64,000 nt of DNA from contig OY729418.1 in assembly GCA_963422275.1 (NCBI GenBank), forward strand, positions 1,054,001 to 1,118,000, given 5' to 3'. The number at the start of each line of letters is the position of its first letter. Positions within the stretch are counted from its first letter, which is position 1. A program made the translations under genes and the position numbers. The stretch comes from G963422275 sp963422275 (GTDB lineage: Bacteria; Pseudomonadota; Alphaproteobacteria; Rhodobacterales; Rhodobacteraceae). A model generated the notes under the pieces. That model was not told the origin of the DNA, made no database searches, and was given only the letters and a program-made list of their open reading frames with translations. This document shows positions 42,472 to 52,725 of the stretch, piece by piece.

Positions 42472-42917
42472 TGGCGTCACCGACCTAGCGGAAGTATCTA
42501 GTTTCATCGGATTGACATCGCAGTCGACAATACCCCAAGCGCGAGCGTCCCGGGGCAATAACTCGCGCCGGACGCATGCCTGTCCATGACCGGAACAGGA
42601 GTTTTTCGCCGCAGCCTCGCGTTAGAAATTGTCGATGTCTCTGCATCCTGAATGCTGCGTTGCAAATGTTTTGCGCCAAGCCTCCGTTCCAGCGCAGTTT
42701 TGAGCGCATCGTGCAAGTCGCAACCTTGCCCCGGGCAACCGACTCAGGAACATTCGCAGAACAGCAAAGAGCGATTAACACGCTTGTGGAATCATCCGCG
42801 ATGCAAGTGGTTGGTTCTTTCGATTCTCTTGTAAATCAGTGCCGATTTTACGGTTTTTTCGATAGGTGGAGCTTTGCTTTCTCGTTTCGCGACGACAAGG
42901 GCGAAAGAGGTGTTCCA
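42472..42917. other. Unassigned DNA upstream of the sugar-dehydrogenase relic
   Basis: No gene supported. The first ~120 bp on the minus strand faintly resemble the IS-G relic (shared GTCAATCCGATGA), too diverged to be sure. Confidence 0.3.
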
Positions 42918-44520
42918 ATGGACATCTTTGGCATTTCGCTTACGCTCCTTCTAGGCACGACCGCGTATCTGGGTGCCACGCATTTTCCTAGCACTTTCGG
43001 CGCGGCTGCACCGGAACTGGGGAACGAGATCCAAACCCATCTCTACGCCTTGGAAAGAGCGGATTTCGACTTCGGCGATGCCGACGAGAGCGGTGGAGCA
43101 ATCGCCAGCTTGGGCAATGACCTGTTGATCGCGACGGCGAGAGGAAGAATTCTCCTGACCTGCCCGAACAAAAGCGTGGAAGACCTCGGTGGGAGGGTTC
43201 CAATGAATGCATCGACTTGAGATTCGGACGAGACCTTCTCCGAGCGGGAAGACAGCGTTTTTCGGGTCGCTGACATTCTGTTCGAAGCTTTCGCCAAGTC
43301 GCTTCGAGCTGTTTGCCACCCATCACTATTTCACCGGAGAGTTCGTCCGGTTCAGGTTGTCCTCAACGATTATTTAACGCGTCCCTTCCCACTCCTGGGC
43401 GCAGCAGCAGGAGCATCGTCGCTGTGTTGCCGCCATGGCGAACGATATTCGACGCGGAGCCGTGCTTGAAGCCTTGGCCGGCCAGTGATCAATCCGGCGG
43501 GAAAATGCTGACTGACGGCCATGATCACCTGTTGGTGATAGTTGAAGATCATGCAAGGGATAGCTGGTAAACCGATACCCCAAATCCCCGCCCCTGCCCG
43601 GCGATCCGCTCTCGCATATGGGCAAGCTCGTCCGAATTGCCATCGAAACCGGAGTTGCTGAAACGTTGGCACTTGGCCATCGCAATCCGCAAGGGCTGGC
43701 GCGGGACCGGGACAGCAATCTGTGGGCCACCGAGCACGAACCGCAAGGGAAAGACAAACTCAACCTTCTTGATCCCGGCGACAATTACGGCTAGCCGCAG
43801 GTTACATATGGGCTCGAGTACGGCCGCAAAGTCCCCTCGGCGATCGAAGACCGGAAAGTGGGTTGACACGACGGCTTCGTGGCATCGGTTTTTGCTTGGG
43901 TGCCATCGGTCACCACATCCGCGATTGTCGTGAATGATGCACAATGGTTTTCGCTTTGGGGGGACTTGCTGGTTGCCTCACTAAAGGCCAAATCGATATT
44001 CAGGATCCGCCATCTTGGCCAGCGCGTGCAATATGTAGAGCAAATGGAGATTGACGTTCCGATCCGGGACATGGCATGGATGGCGGATGGCCGCCTAGCG
44101 TTGCTATATCCGCACAACGCGGCAAGGGGATGTTTCTGAGCCGCTCTGGGAAACACTGCAACGATGATTCCCGAACGCAGCGTAATATCCATGCGGTGCG
44201 CTGCGACCCCGTTGCGGCCGAGCGCGGCGAGCGACTGTATGAGTGGCATTGAGTTCCTGCCACAGCTTGGACATCGATCAGCATGGTGACGACGGCTTGC
44301 ATCTCTCTGGCGCAATTGGGCGGCATGCTGGAAGCACCGGGAGCTGCGGTTATTCGGATACACTTGGCTTACTGGACCATTTCTGGACGCAGCATAGCCT
44401 GGCACGATTCCTCGTTAATTCTGAAGCGTTCGCTTCGAGCGCATCGATGTCCGAAACGAGCGCTCTCGAAGTTCAAGCCCGCATGATCGCGGACTTCATC
44501 GCTGCCAGCATGAAAGTTTC
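42918..44520 (+). pseudogene. PQQ-dependent sugar dehydrogenase with C-terminal cytochrome c domain, decayed
   Basis: Starts at ATG 42918 with a signal peptide (MDIFGISLTLLLGTTAYLGA). Pieces of a glucose/sorbosone dehydrogenase propeller appear in shifting frames: GGAIASLGNDLLIATARGRI, GKMLTDGHDHLLVIVEDH, DSNLWATEHEPQGKDKLNLL, GDLLVASLKAKSIFRIRHLG and VPIRDMAWMADGRLALL. A cytochrome-like end follows at 44243: SSCHSLDIDQHGDDGLHLSG, then HAGSTGS and SLARFLVNSEAFA. At least five frame changes are needed. It would have been a periplasmic sugar-oxidising enzyme. Confidence 0.72.
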
Positions 44521-45440
44521 TCGTCAAGGCGGTCACACTTCTTTTGGGTCTTGGACAATTTGTCGGCAGAGAGTTGCCCCCCAGCGTCGACCAGTCAGGC
44601 AACGCCGCGGTGGTCACCGACCCTGAAGACTGCGTCGCTTCATCCAAGGCAGCGCAGATCTGTTCGCTCTTATCCATCGCGGGTGATTTTCATGGATTGG
44701 CAGATTTAGTTTCGCAAGGAATCAAGATTTTTCAAGACAAGCCTTCGGCGTGCAACACCCGCAGATTTTCCAAGCAGCAGGGAGAGTGCGCAGTCTTAAT
44801 GCGGGCACCATACCACGTCTCATGAAGGCGTAACGATCGGGCGGGCGGACGAGGCAGGGCCGGAAGCACTGCTGGCAATTCCGCATGTTGACAAAACCGC
44901 TGCCGAAATTTCCGTATAACTTTCACAAAATCGTATATTGGGAGTTAATAGCCGGTTTCATGCCATATATGATGGTAAAATGTTCTCTCCGCAGTTGTTC
45001 ACATTGAACAACCTCGCCCGGTGCTTCCTCAACTTTAAAGCCCGAACCGAGGCGGTGTACCCCGAGCGAGTAGCGACTACCGATGGCTGTTCCTGCTTGC
45101 CTCGACCTTGAGCGGGCCGACTTAAGCGGCATTCTGTGCGGGGAGCACAGGCCCGGAAGCGGATGCCGACCGGCTTCTACGCCAATATGTGCACGCCAAT
45201 TCGGTGACTCGGCGATCACACCCCGCGAATCAAAACCTTGTATAAGCCGGATCATGCCATTTGCTTGTTCCCTTTGGAACTTCAGGCTAGTGGCGGGGCG
45301 TGACATTTCACGGTTCCCGTGCCCCCCCCCCCCCGGACAAAACTTCACGGTCCTGGAGATGAATGCTCTTGGATGGGCTATGCTCGAAGCAGACCGCACC
45401 GGCGTGCATGCGAGTTAGCTGGCCTCAAAAGAGAGCTTGC
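44521..45440. other. Unassigned stretch with a 13-C run
   Basis: No gene is supported over about 900 bp. A 93-codon plus-strand frame at 44544-44825 (FVGRELPPSVDQSGNAAVV) has fair composition but no recognisable domain. A run of 13 C lies at 45322-45334. Confidence 0.3.
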
Positions 45441-46424
45441 TCATGGCTTGTTGCCTTTCTGCAGCTTGGCCATCAAGTCAATGCCGCAATCCGCTGCAAA
45501 ACGGATGAGGTCGATCATGACCCAGTTTTCAGCCAGCATGTTCCCCCGGCGAATGTAGAAATCCATTATCGTTTGGCCGATTGATCCCTGAGTTGGGGGA
45601 ATGCCGAGGAAAGGAGAACCAGTGAAATCGCCCACAAGCGAGGGCCAGCCGGTGAATGCCGCAACACGCCCGTCGGCGATGAATGCATCCTTCGGCCAAG
45701 TTCCACGACGGCTTGGAAAGGACCTGACCGAGGGCTCTTGGGCGAAATTGTGGAATTCCTCTATCCCGCGACATGATCCAATGCCCCACGGACCGTGCCA
45801 AGCCATATCTTCATGCCAGAACCGCTCCATGCCTTGGCTGGCAAGATCACTGCCAAGCAACTGGTTACAGCCGGCGATCATGCGTTCCACGAGGCTTCGA
45901 GTGGTCGCGGTGACCTCTTGCGGCTGAGGGTCCAGAATGATTCCGTCCGAGCGAGGCGGGCCGGGAGGCACGCCGGAGCGTCCGACGCTTGCTGACAGCA
46001 TTTCGATGCCCGCTTGGGCTGCCAATCCGGGAATGTCCAGTAGACAGCGCATTTCAGTCACGACCCCACCATCGATTTTGTAAAACTCGCCGAAGCGAAG
46101 GCGGCATGTGCCGCCAATAGGCGGGATTCCGATCCAGGCCTTGGACATTTTCGCCGCAACATCGCCGGTTGCCGCCACCCAAGTCGCGCCTTGAAATCGG
46201 TCTCCCATGAACAAGTACGGTTCTTTCTTGGCGTCATCGAGACAAGTTGCCACGGGTAGAATGAAACACTCGAAGAAAGCGTCACGCCCGGTCAGCCGTC
46301 CAAATGGTGTAGGTCCCCAGAAACGGAGACAGGGAGAGAAGGCACTTCGGGGCGGAACTAACTCTGTGACGCAATTCCAGACCAACCTCTTGGCACTCTC
46401 AAGATTCTCATGATGCGTTTGCAT
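45441..46424 (-). CDS. Tandem SnoaL-like (NTF2-fold) protein
   Basis: About 327 residues from ATG 46424, which follows AAAGGAGA by a good spacing; a GTG two codons upstream is the alternative. It contains two SnoaL/polyketide-cyclase-like halves. In each, an N-terminal helix region (RLVWNCVTELVPPRSAF; LVERMIAGCNQLLGSDLA) is followed by the beta core (FGEFYKIDGGVVTEMRCLLD; IGQTIMDFYIRRGNMLAENW). The family includes cyclases, isomerases and hydrolases of small molecules; the substrate is unknown. No operon partner is seen. Confidence 0.75.
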   Translation of the reverse strand: MQTHHENLESAKRLVWNCVTELVPPRSAFSPCLRFWGPTPFGRLTGRDAFFECFILPVATCLDDAKKEPYLFMGDRFQGATWVAATGDVAAKMSKAWIGIPPIGGTCRLRFGEFYKIDGGVVTEMRCLLDIPGLAAQAGIEMLSASVGRSGVPPGPPRSDGIILDPQPQEVTATTRSLVERMIAGCNQLLGSDLASQGMERFWHEDMAWHGPWGIGSCRGIEEFHNFAQEPSVRSFPSRRGTWPKDAFIADGRVAAFTGWPSLVGDFTGSPFLGIPPTQGSIGQTIMDFYIRRGNMLAENWVMIDLIRFAADCGIDLMAKLQKGNKP

Positions 46425-46430
46425 GGACAC

Positions 46431-47415
46431 TCTCCTTTAGCCGGTCTGGTGGCAGGGACCGAACATTTGCAACTGTGCGCCATCTGCAACTTCGCAAACG
46501 ACCTGCAGTCCAACGTTGACCCGCACCGTCGTGTCCGAAAATCGCAAGAACTTGATGCCGAGCTGTACTTGCTGCTTGGCAAAATGCCCCGGACGGCAAT
46601 TCCGTGTTGCCCGGCACGGACAGCTTGGTTGCGCAGGCGCCCTGTACAGAAATGACGCCAAGGTCGGACCGCCACGGGACACCCCGTGCTTGCCGAGCAG
46701 AATCGGGGAGTCCGCCCTCAAGGGTTTCGTGGCCAAGAAAAGTATTTCCGTGCGAGGCACGCGAGTGCCTGTTGCCATCGACTTCCAAAAGATGCTCCCG
46801 CGAAACGCCTGAATGAATAGAAAGGGGCTGTGCGAATGTTCACTTGCGTGCTGCGGATACAGAATTGAAGCAGGTGTCTGCCCCATCCTGTTGCTGCCGC
46901 CCGCAGCCTGTACCGCACAGCAGTTCGCCCTGGCACTTGCCCCGCGTCCGTTCCAGTTAGGTGAGTTAAAGCCAGCTTCGCCACGAAGAAAGTCAGCAAG
47001 CAGGCTCCATTGATTTTCATCGTGATGACGACAGCGGATGGCGAGCACTTCGAAACTCCGATCAAACTCCGGCTTTTGGAGACTTGACGGTCTCCGCACG
47101 ATATCTGGCGATTGAAACTGCAGTTGAAGTCGATTTCCCACAGATTATCGGAGAATCTGATGAGAATGAAGCAAGAATGCGCTGTCTTGAAGCCCATCGA
47201 CTTCCATGGCACCCGCGAGTGCAGTGCGGTGGATCGTACAGTGTTGATGGCGAATTCGAAGTGGTCGGAAGTGACGTTCCATTAGCTCCTGGCTTGATGA
47301 GTGGCGATGGGCCGCCAGAGACAATCGAGGAACCCGCCACCATCAATCAGCAACGGCGTAGAAACAATGTTTCTACACTCACGCTTGTGAATGTCGATTT
47401 GGCTTCACGAGCGTT
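46431..47415. other. About 1 kb with no supported gene
   Basis: Long open frames exist on both strands, but none shows a recognisable domain, a ribosome-binding site and a start together. A 111-codon plus frame at 47084-47419 converges on the hemY stop. It may be remnants of one or more decayed genes. Confidence 0.3.
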
Positions 47416-48921
47416 CTAGGCAGCTTTGTCACCAGACGTGAAATCAAGTGCAATGGCAGGAACAATTTCGGTCTTGCTGTCTCCAGATTCGAATTCGGCA
47501 TCTTTCGCTATTCCGCCAGAAGCATTAGCGGGAACCAAGGAGGACTTCGGATGCACGCCTAGCGGCAGCATTCCAACGGACGAAGGATGTCTCTGCGGGG
47601 ACTCTTGAACGGATTTCCAGTCTACAGTGTCAAATCCCTCGCAGTTCCGGCATACTGGAGTCCATTCTGGATATTCCAGGCGGCACGCGTCGCATATCCA
47701 TTGAGGGCCGCGGGGAGCAGACAGGGCTTTCGTCAGCAGGTCGCGAACGGTCTCCGCCGTTCCACCTTCGCCGCGCTCGATCGCTGCCATGATCGTTAGA
47801 GAACGTACCGTTGGATGTTCCTCGACAAGCGTGCCTATTTCGCGTCGCGCGGCGGGAAAGTCCTCCGCTGCGACTGCAAGTTCCGCCATGATCATCTGCG
47901 ATTCCGGGTCGCTCCTGTTTTTCGAAACAAGCCGCGTAAAACGTTTTCGTCGTTCTTCCGGCGACTCGTCGGGATCAATTGCGGCAAACGCAGCGGCAAG
48001 GTCGGGATGGGGTTGAATGTTCCATGCTCTCTGAACAATCTTGGCCGCAGCCCGCTTCTCCCCTGAGTTGCGTTTCATCTCTGCCGCAAGAACCGCTGCG
48101 GGAACCAGTCCTGGTGCGGCCTTGTTGGCCGCCAGCGCCGCTCGTTCTCCCGATCCGAGATCTTCGTTTGAAATCATTTCCCTCGCCTCGGCAAGACACA
48201 GAACCGCATCCCGGCGAGCAAACACGTCGCGTGGGAGCGTTCTGAATCGCAGTTTTTCGGCGAGCGTTTCGCGGGCACCGCTCCAGTCCTCATTTCCGGA
48301 CTGCAGGCGAAGCAGTGTGTTTTGCACTTCCTCGTGCCGGGAGTTTAGGGCGAAGGCCTTCTGTGCAAGTTTCAGCGCGACTTCGGTTTCTCCCTCTGCC
48401 AGCTTTCTCTTGAGAATGCCCGTCAATCCCACGAACCTTGTGCGATCGTTCTCTAACAATCCCTTGTAGGCCTTCATCGCCCTAGCCTGGTTGCCAGACT
48501 TCTCGGCTGCCTCCGCAATCAATATTCCGGTCAACTCCGGTCGCCTCAAGAGCCGATCAGCTTTCGACGCCTGCTTAAGTGCAAGATTCGGGTCGCCGGA
48601 CGCAAGTGCCATCAAGCCCTCGCCAAGTGCCTCGAAGCCTCGTCTTTCTCGATTCTTGTCAAAATAACGAGACAGTGCGGTCTCGTCCCCGACGAGGAAT
48701 TTGGCCAAAGCCTGCACCAGCCCAAGCAGCTTGAAAAGCAGCCAGAATACCGGAAACAGCAGAAAAATTCCGAGTGCAAACGTGACTGACGAGATCGAAA
48801 TCTCATGGTTGGCGATCACAAAGCGAACTGTTCCGCCCAAATTTATCAAGAACATTGCCGCGTAGCTGAACAGGGCTACAATCGCTATAAAGAAAGTTAG
48901 CTTTGCCAGAGACCAAACCAT
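47416..48921 (-). CDS. hemY: HemY-family membrane TPR protein
   Basis: 501 residues. Two N-terminal membrane helices (LTFFIAIVALFSYAAMFLI and FALGIFLLFPVFWLLFKLLG) precede a TPR-like helical domain (LLENDRTRFVGLTGILKR, ALKLAQKAFALNSRHEEVQN). Near the C-terminus there is a Cys-rich motif (WICDACRLEYPEWTPVCRNC) that could bind metal, as seen in alphaproteobacterial HemY. It is named for a link to late haem synthesis, but its biochemical role is unsettled. It starts 9 bp after the stop of the mitofilin-like gene, so the two form an operon. Confidence 0.85.
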   Translation of the reverse strand: MVWSLAKLTFFIAIVALFSYAAMFLINLGGTVRFVIANHEISISSVTFALGIFLLFPVFWLLFKLLGLVQALAKFLVGDETALSRYFDKNRERRGFEALGEGLMALASGDPNLALKQASKADRLLRRPELTGILIAEAAEKSGNQARAMKAYKGLLENDRTRFVGLTGILKRKLAEGETEVALKLAQKAFALNSRHEEVQNTLLRLQSGNEDWSGARETLAEKLRFRTLPRDVFARRDAVLCLAEAREMISNEDLGSGERAALAANKAAPGLVPAAVLAAEMKRNSGEKRAAAKIVQRAWNIQPHPDLAAAFAAIDPDESPEERRKRFTRLVSKNRSDPESQMIMAELAVAAEDFPAARREIGTLVEEHPTVRSLTIMAAIERGEGGTAETVRDLLTKALSAPRGPQWICDACRLEYPEWTPVCRNCEGFDTVDWKSVQESPQRHPSSVGMLPLGVHPKSSLVPANASGGIAKDAEFESGDSKTEIVPAIALDFTSGDKAA

Positions 48922-48930
48922 TTCAAGATC

Positions 48931-50220
48931 TCAGCCGCTCTTGCCCGTGCCAGCCAAGCTGTCCAGCGCGTTCAAGACGGCAATTCGTGATTCTGCGGCT
49001 TGGATCCATTCAGACATCGCGGCACGGCTAGCATCGGGAAGCGTGCCGAGAATCCGAAGGGTGTCCTCAATGTTGTCCTCACGCACAGCTGCCTCGGCAC
49101 GAGAAAGAATCGCGCCCAAGCTTTCCCCATCTCGAGGCGAAAGAGGTCTCACTTGAAAAAGCGACCGCAGAAAACCGACCAAGCCGCCGTCGTTGCCTTC
49201 GGTGACGGCCTGCCCGTGCGGTGCCGCTAGCGCCGCACGGGCATAGCCTGCGAAACTGTCCCTCAGATATGACGCTGAGACAATCCCTGTTGCGGCGTGT
49301 TCAATCACAACCGCTGGGAGATCATCCTCGCTCAAGCCGGAATCCGAAATAATTCTTGAATAGGGCGTTCCTATTTCGACAGCTGCCCGAACGGCAATTA
49401 TTCCCAGTCCAAGCGAACTGGCCGCCGAACGCCCGATTGACGCGGTTTCCAGTTTCGCGATTCTTGTGGCGTTGGCCCTGACCATTTCCTCAATCTCGCT
49501 GGATACCGTCAAGTCAGCAATGCCCGCTTCCAGAGTGTCCGTCATTGACGCAAGTTCGTCCACCGAGGGAATTTTCTCAAGACTTGCCTCCATCTCGGTG
49601 ACTCTGTTTCGTAATTCATCCACCCTGCCTTCAATTTCAGCCAACCGAGAAGAAGCAAGAACCTGCTCGGCTTCCTCTGGCGTGCCCACGGCAATCACCG
49701 AAGGCGGTCGTTGAAGTTCCGCAAAGCGTCCCTGGATTGATTTGGCCAGCGTGTCGAGCTTGCTCGTCACATCGTCCACTCTCGTCTTCAAACCGGCAAT
49801 CTGGTCCCGAACCTTGGCGCTCTGGTCTGTGCTGCTTCTCCGAATTCGATCTACTTCGTCCTCCAGCTCGATGGCCCTGGCGACTCCGTCACCGATAGAT
49901 GCAAGCGCGGCATCGATTCGCATGATCTCGGTCCGCAGATCATCGATGTCTTTCTGCTGCCAGCCAAGTTCCTGCGTGAGTTCCATGTGGTCCGTATCCT
50001 GAAACTGCAGAAGGGCATATGCAGAAAGCGCCCCGACGGCAGCAGCAAGAACACCGAATCCGATGGTTGTGGCGTTAAGGACATTGCTCCAGGATTTTCG
50101 ATCCTCGGGTGCTGCTGGTTCAGCGATTTCCGGATCGCCGGACACTTTTTCCTTCATCGCCGCCTGTGTCGCATCCTCGGAACCTGGGTCTGTATCTGCA
50201 TTCTTCTGTGTCAGCTTCAT
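48931..50220 (-). CDS. Mitofilin-like (COG4223 / bacterial Mic60) inner-membrane protein
   Basis: 429 residues. A cytoplasmic N-terminus rich in Asp/Glu/Lys is followed by one membrane helix near residues 50-72 (ATTIGFGVLAAAVGALSAYA), then a long coiled coil (IDDLRTEIMRIDAALASIGD, RLAEIEGRVDELRNRVTEME) and a mitofilin-type C-terminal domain (GLGIIAVRAAVEIGTPYSRI). Bacterial Mic60 homologues shape inner membranes and are an alphaproteobacterial hallmark, usually next to hemY as here. The gene usually found upstream, hemD, is absent. Confidence 0.85.
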   Translation of the reverse strand: MKLTQKNADTDPGSEDATQAAMKEKVSGDPEIAEPAAPEDRKSWSNVLNATTIGFGVLAAAVGALSAYALLQFQDTDHMELTQELGWQQKDIDDLRTEIMRIDAALASIGDGVARAIELEDEVDRIRRSSTDQSAKVRDQIAGLKTRVDDVTSKLDTLAKSIQGRFAELQRPPSVIAVGTPEEAEQVLASSRLAEIEGRVDELRNRVTEMEASLEKIPSVDELASMTDTLEAGIADLTVSSEIEEMVRANATRIAKLETASIGRSAASSLGLGIIAVRAAVEIGTPYSRIISDSGLSEDDLPAVVIEHAATGIVSASYLRDSFAGYARAALAAPHGQAVTEGNDGGLVGFLRSLFQVRPLSPRDGESLGAILSRAEAAVREDNIEDTLRILGTLPDASRAAMSEWIQAAESRIAVLNALDSLAGTGKSG

Positions 50221-50519
50221 GGATTCCTGCAGGGAATGCTCCTTCCAAAATCAAGATCCTTGCCGCTCAATCTCTACCCGCTGGTTCAGCCCGCATCTTG
50301 CGGAAAACCTAAACGGGTCGGCGGCGGGCATTGCTCATGCATTCCGTCGATCTGTCCTAATAACCAAGGAAATACACCGGCATCTGCACCTGCCAGGCGA
50401 AATTTTCCCGCGGACAACCGCCAAAGCCGCACTTGCGTCCATGATTACCCTTAAAATGGCATGGTCGGAAACATCAATCAATCCGCGAACTGCCACTTAC
50501 GGAGGTCTCATAATGCATC

Positions 50520-50735
50520 TTGCTCAAACGGTGCCATCAGATATCCAGCCGGCGAAAAATTGCGGCTTTAATTCAATCCGGTATCTGGCGCGAGGTTCGC
50601 CGCGACGTCAGGCGCAACGTGTTCCCGGACGAGGTCGCGACGAGCCTTCGCCGGAACCCGGACGGCTCGGTCCGCCGGGTCAATCGCTGGACCGGAATCA
50701 ACCATCTCAAGACGGCGGGGAGGCCCGCTGCATGA
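50520..50735 (+). CDS. Short protein fragment coupled to the SCP2-JmjC gene
   Basis: The frame reads LIQSGIWREVRRDVRRNVFP and ends RNPDGSVRRVNRWTGINHLK plus a short tail. Its stop overlaps the next ATG in ATGA, which indicates a real translated gene end. The start is uncertain and the gene may be truncated at its 5' side. I do not recognise the family. Confidence 0.4.
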   Translation: MLKRCHQISSRRKIAALIQSGIWREVRRDVRRNVFPDEVATSLRRNPDGSVRRVNRWTGINHLKTAGRPAA

Positions 50736-51892
50736 ACGTCGCCTGGCCGGCGCGGGAGTTCGATTTCGACAGTGCCGCCGTCGCCAGGTTCGCCGACCTG
50801 CTTCGCAACGGCTTTGAGAATCCCGAGAGCATCTCCGGCGCCGTGAAGGTCGACATTCCCGGACACCCGGACCTAGGCTTCGTCGCCCGCTTCGGCGAGG
50901 AGCTTGCCATCGAGCGCGGCTGTCCGGAGACGGACGCCGACACTCCTGTCTCGATCCCGGTCGCGACCGTCCACCGGATCTTCAGGGAGTCCGAGTTCAT
51001 TGACTGGCGCGACCCCGACATCATCGGCACCATCCCGTTCTCCGGCGACCTCGGACTTGCCAACCACCTCGCCAAGTCGTGTCTGCGCCCCGGCGATCAG
51101 CACAGAAATCGGAAATACAGAAACCTGACTGAAATCGAGCGGCTCCGCCAGCCGTCCCAGATACGGATTCTGGAACTGATGGAAGAAGGCCGGCCGCGGT
51201 CCGGGCCTTGAGCCGGAGTCGCCCTGCCGCGACTGGACGATCGACCTCCTGGCCGAGAGATTCGGCGACGCGACCGTTCGCGTCCGCTCCGCCACGCAGC
51301 GCCAGAGCATGCGGGAGTTCGTCCGGGAACTGAAGGATTTCGAGCGCAATCCGCACAAAACGATGATCGAGGGGTTCGCAAAGCCTTACACGGAGGGCGC
51401 GACCCTGCCGGAAGAGATGTGGGCGGATTTCGGCCCGCTGTTCTTCGATCGGGATGACTTCATTCCGCCCCAGCTCTGGCTGGGGTCGGTCCCGACGTAT
51501 GTCCCGGCGTCCAGCCTGCACCGCGACCCGCTGCACGGCTTCCTGTTCCAGGTGATTGGGCGCAAGCTTATCGACCGGCGCACACCCTTCGGCAACCCCT
51601 ACCCAGGCTGCACGGCTTCCTGTTCCAGGTGATTGGGCGCAAGAGGCTGGACCTGCATTCAGCCGACTAGGAGGATCTGCTCTATCCGATGAAGAGTTGC
51701 AACACCTACCAGCCCTGCTGGTTCAGGCCGGAAGACCCGGACTGCGCAATCTATCCGAAGGCCAGGGGCGCGAAGTGCATTCCGGTGATCCTGAACCCCG
51801 GCGAGCTTCTGCTGCAGCCAGCGGGCTGGTTCCATCAGGTCCACGCGCTCGACAGCCCGAACATGTCGGTGAGCTACTTCTGGAGGCACTGA
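50732..51892 (+). pseudogene. SCP2-like domain plus JmjC/cupin_8 domain protein, disrupted
   Basis: Starts at ATG 50732 (MNVAWPAREFDFDSAAVARF). The N-terminal part resembles an SCP2-type fold (GAVKVDIPGHPDLGFVARFG, SGDLGLANHLAKSCLRP). A frame change near 51200 leads to the cupin_8/JmjC region: an iron-binding HRD in SSLHRDPLHGF, and the later His in GWFHQVHALDSPNMSVSYF. A partial tandem duplication of 77 bp (repeated block 51531-51566 and 51608-51643) shifts the frame, and TAG at 51668 adds a stop. It was probably an iron/2-oxoglutarate hydroxylase; the substrate is unknown. Confidence 0.65.
51531..51643 (+). repeat. Perfect 36-bp direct repeat inside the JmjC gene
   Basis: The block starting CTGCACGGCTTCCTGTTCCA occurs at 51531-51566 and again at 51608-51643, 77 bp apart. 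The offset is not a multiple of three, so the duplication breaks the reading frame. Confidence 0.85.
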
Positions 51893-52059
51893 AGCATGAG
51901 GAGCCTCAGCGTTGCTGGGGCGAAATGGCGCAGCCGACCCAGGCACGGTTGGAGAGGCCTGCCCGAACCAACCGGCTGAACCGCCGGGCACCGCCTATGC
52001 CCGGCAAAATCCAACAGGGGTCGCAGGATAGAGAATGCGGCCCCGCAACGAAAAGGAAA

Positions 52060-52718
52060 AGCTCAATTCGTGAATCGCAGGCATGTCCTGACGCTGGCCG
52101 CCGCGAGGCATGCTCTTGGCGATGGATGCCTGCCGAGGACGACGAGATGGAACCACCTCAGATAGCTGTCGAGACACTTGGTGGCGATGCCGCGGAAGCG
52201 CCGCGGGAAGCCCTTGATCTGGCTGTGGCGGCTGTTGACCGTCTGGATGTGCACCGCCCCGCGAACCCGCTCGCCGGCGGAGCGGTTGACGCTCTCGTGA
52301 AGAATGCCGAGCGGCGGGGCGATGGCAGCGACCGGCGTCGGAGACGAGCAGGGCGTCCGGGGCGATCACCGGCGCCAGCGCCCGCTTCACGCTGTCCGCG
52401 TCGAGTTTCGGCAGGGTGCGGCTGAGGGTCGCGCCGCCACGCGATCGGCGGCGACCAGGATCGGCACCTGCTCGCGCGACAGGCCGCGCTTGCGCGCCTT
52501 GCCGCCGTGCCGGTGAGGGCCCCGAAAGTCCGGCCGCAGGATTTGCAGCGATAGCGGCGCAAACCGCGCGACTTGCCCCGGGACACCGCGCCGCCGTCAG
52601 CTCATCGATGCTGGAAACCCAGTCCCGAAACCGTGCCCGATCCATTGTTTTGCTCCCCATGGTCAATGCAAGTCGGAACCCAGTATAGCGCATGCGCATG
52701 CGAAGTGCGAACAGAGCC
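52060..52718 (-). mobile_element. IS1595-family derivative (659 bp), left border of the T4SS-CBASS segment
   Basis: Ends GCTCAATTCGTGAATCG (low side) and GCGAACAGAGCC (to 52718). The minus strand holds a scrambled transposase: FRDWVSSIDELTAA from about 52645, pieces of the zinc-ribbon (RYRCKSCGRTFGALTGT) and the end GFPRRFRGIATKCLDSYLRW. Several frameshifts make it inactive. The right-end sequence is shared with the copy at 57982-58425, which lies in the same orientation. Confidence 0.7.
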
Positions 52719-52725
52719 TTTGAGT

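Noticed and set aside
44923..45399. A 158-codon minus-strand frame
   Set aside because: It includes the poly-C run read as Gly repeats, has no ribosome-binding site and no recognisable domain.
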